A stretch of 22,000 bases of DNA from SVFI01 sp045643145. GTDB lineage: Bacteria; Bacillota; Clostridia; Lachnospirales; Lachnospiraceae. How positions within the stretch are numbered: position 1 is the first letter of the stretch; each line of letters begins with the position of its first letter. The position numbers were made by a program, and so were the translations under genes. Positions 21,710 to 22,000 of this stretch are shown here, piece by piece. The notes under the pieces were generated by a model. That model worked only from the letters and a program-made list of their open reading frames with translations. It made no database searches and was not told the origin of the DNA. Location of the stretch: contig JAZUKG010000228.1 of NCBI GenBank assembly GCA_045643145.1, positions 1 to 22,000 of the forward strand. The letters run 5' to 3'.

Positions 21710-21747
21710 AAAAAAATGAAAAATGGACCTGATTAACAGATCCATTT
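21710..21747 (-). terminator. Intrinsic terminator after the BspA-like gene
   Basis: An 11-bp stem with one mismatch or wobble (21721-21731 with 21737-21747) around a 5-base loop is followed on the minus strand by a T-rich run. It lies 15 bases past the stop at 21762. Confidence 0.85.
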
Positions 21748-21761
21748 CAACACTTTATAAA

Positions 21762-22000
21762 TTAAATTGCCTTAATTTTAACTGATTTAGAAAGACCTTT
21801 CTTTTGGAATAAAGCCTTGTACGCTTTCAGTTTCTTCTTTGGCACCTTGATTGTGGTTGCCTTGGTAATTTCCTTGAATGCATTCTTTGCCACACTGCCA
21901 GATGTCAGCTTGGTTGACTTAATTGTCAGGGTCTTTAGCTTTTTACATCCCTTGAATGCATTTGCTCCGATTGACTTAATGTTCTTTCCTGCAACGATTG
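21762..22000 (-). CDS. C-terminal end of a BspA-like leucine-rich-repeat surface protein (partial)
   Basis: About 79 codons are visible, in frame from 21998, ending at TAA (21762-21764). The translation starts IVAGKNIKSIGANAFKGCKK and continues with TLTIKSTKLTSGSVAKNAF. These are LRR_5 (BspA-type) repeats with the consensus 'SIGxNAFKGCKKLKxLTI'. The end (KVPKKKLKAYKALFQKKG, then SVKIKAI) matches the usual close of clostridial surface proteins of this type. The N-terminal part lies outside the window, so total length and any signal peptide or enzyme domain cannot be seen. Confidence 0.85.
   Translation of the reverse strand, partial: IVAGKNIKSIGANAFKGCKKLKTLTIKSTKLTSGSVAKNAFKEITKATTIKVPKKKLKAYKALFQKKGLSKSVKIKAI

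Overview
The window looks like a chromosomal stretch from a low-GC Clostridia genome, most likely a Lachnospiraceae member of a gut or rumen community. The basis is AT-rich intergenic DNA, strong AGGAG-type ribosome binding sites, Pro/Ser/Thr linkers in surface proteins, a lysine-rich C-terminal surface domain, a BspA-type repeat protein end, and many GGDEF proteins. The family-level call is inference. Every gene I can support lies on the minus strand, so transcription runs from high to low coordinates.

In transcription order the layout is as follows. (a) 21762-22000: the C-terminal end of a BspA-like leucine-rich-repeat surface protein and its terminator. (b) 19560-21593: a dCache methyl-accepting chemotaxis protein with its own promoter and terminator. 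(c) 12692-19335: a tight four-gene unit of a zinc-ribbon membrane protein, a PAS-GGDEF protein, a 7TM-PAS-GGDEF-PAS protein, and a secreted solute-binding-protein-like surface protein, ended by a hairpin. (d) 11812-12623: a small cluster of a flavodoxin-fold oxidoreductase with a four-cysteine motif, a 48-residue zinc-ribbon protein and a possible 25-30 residue membrane peptide. (e) 6501-11648: a 1715-residue secreted enzyme combining a heparinase II/III-like part, a ubiquitin-like beta-grasp domain, a GH110-like beta-helix and a surface-attachment tail, followed by a strong terminator. (f) 2067-6346: a LytS-type histidine kinase, a REC-SARP-like response regulator, a membrane diguanylate cyclase and a type IV pilin-like protein, ended by a strong terminator. 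(g) 67-1887: a beta-helix lipoprotein, with a further gene beginning at 27 and leaving the window.

The common theme is environmental sensing linked to cyclic di-GMP and the cell surface: three GGDEF proteins, one chemoreceptor, one two-component system, one pilin and several large surface proteins. The strongest new observation is that two promoters in region (f), one before the kinase gene and one before the diguanylate cyclase gene, share the same design: a pair of 11-bp direct repeats (core AGTCAC on the plus strand) just upstream of an ATGGTATRAT -10 region. This is the layout expected for a SARP-type activator, which is the type of regulator encoded between them. It suggests an autoregulated circuit that switches on cyclic di-GMP synthesis and a pilin. 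The second notable item is a clear ubiquitin-like domain inside a secreted carbohydrate-active enzyme.
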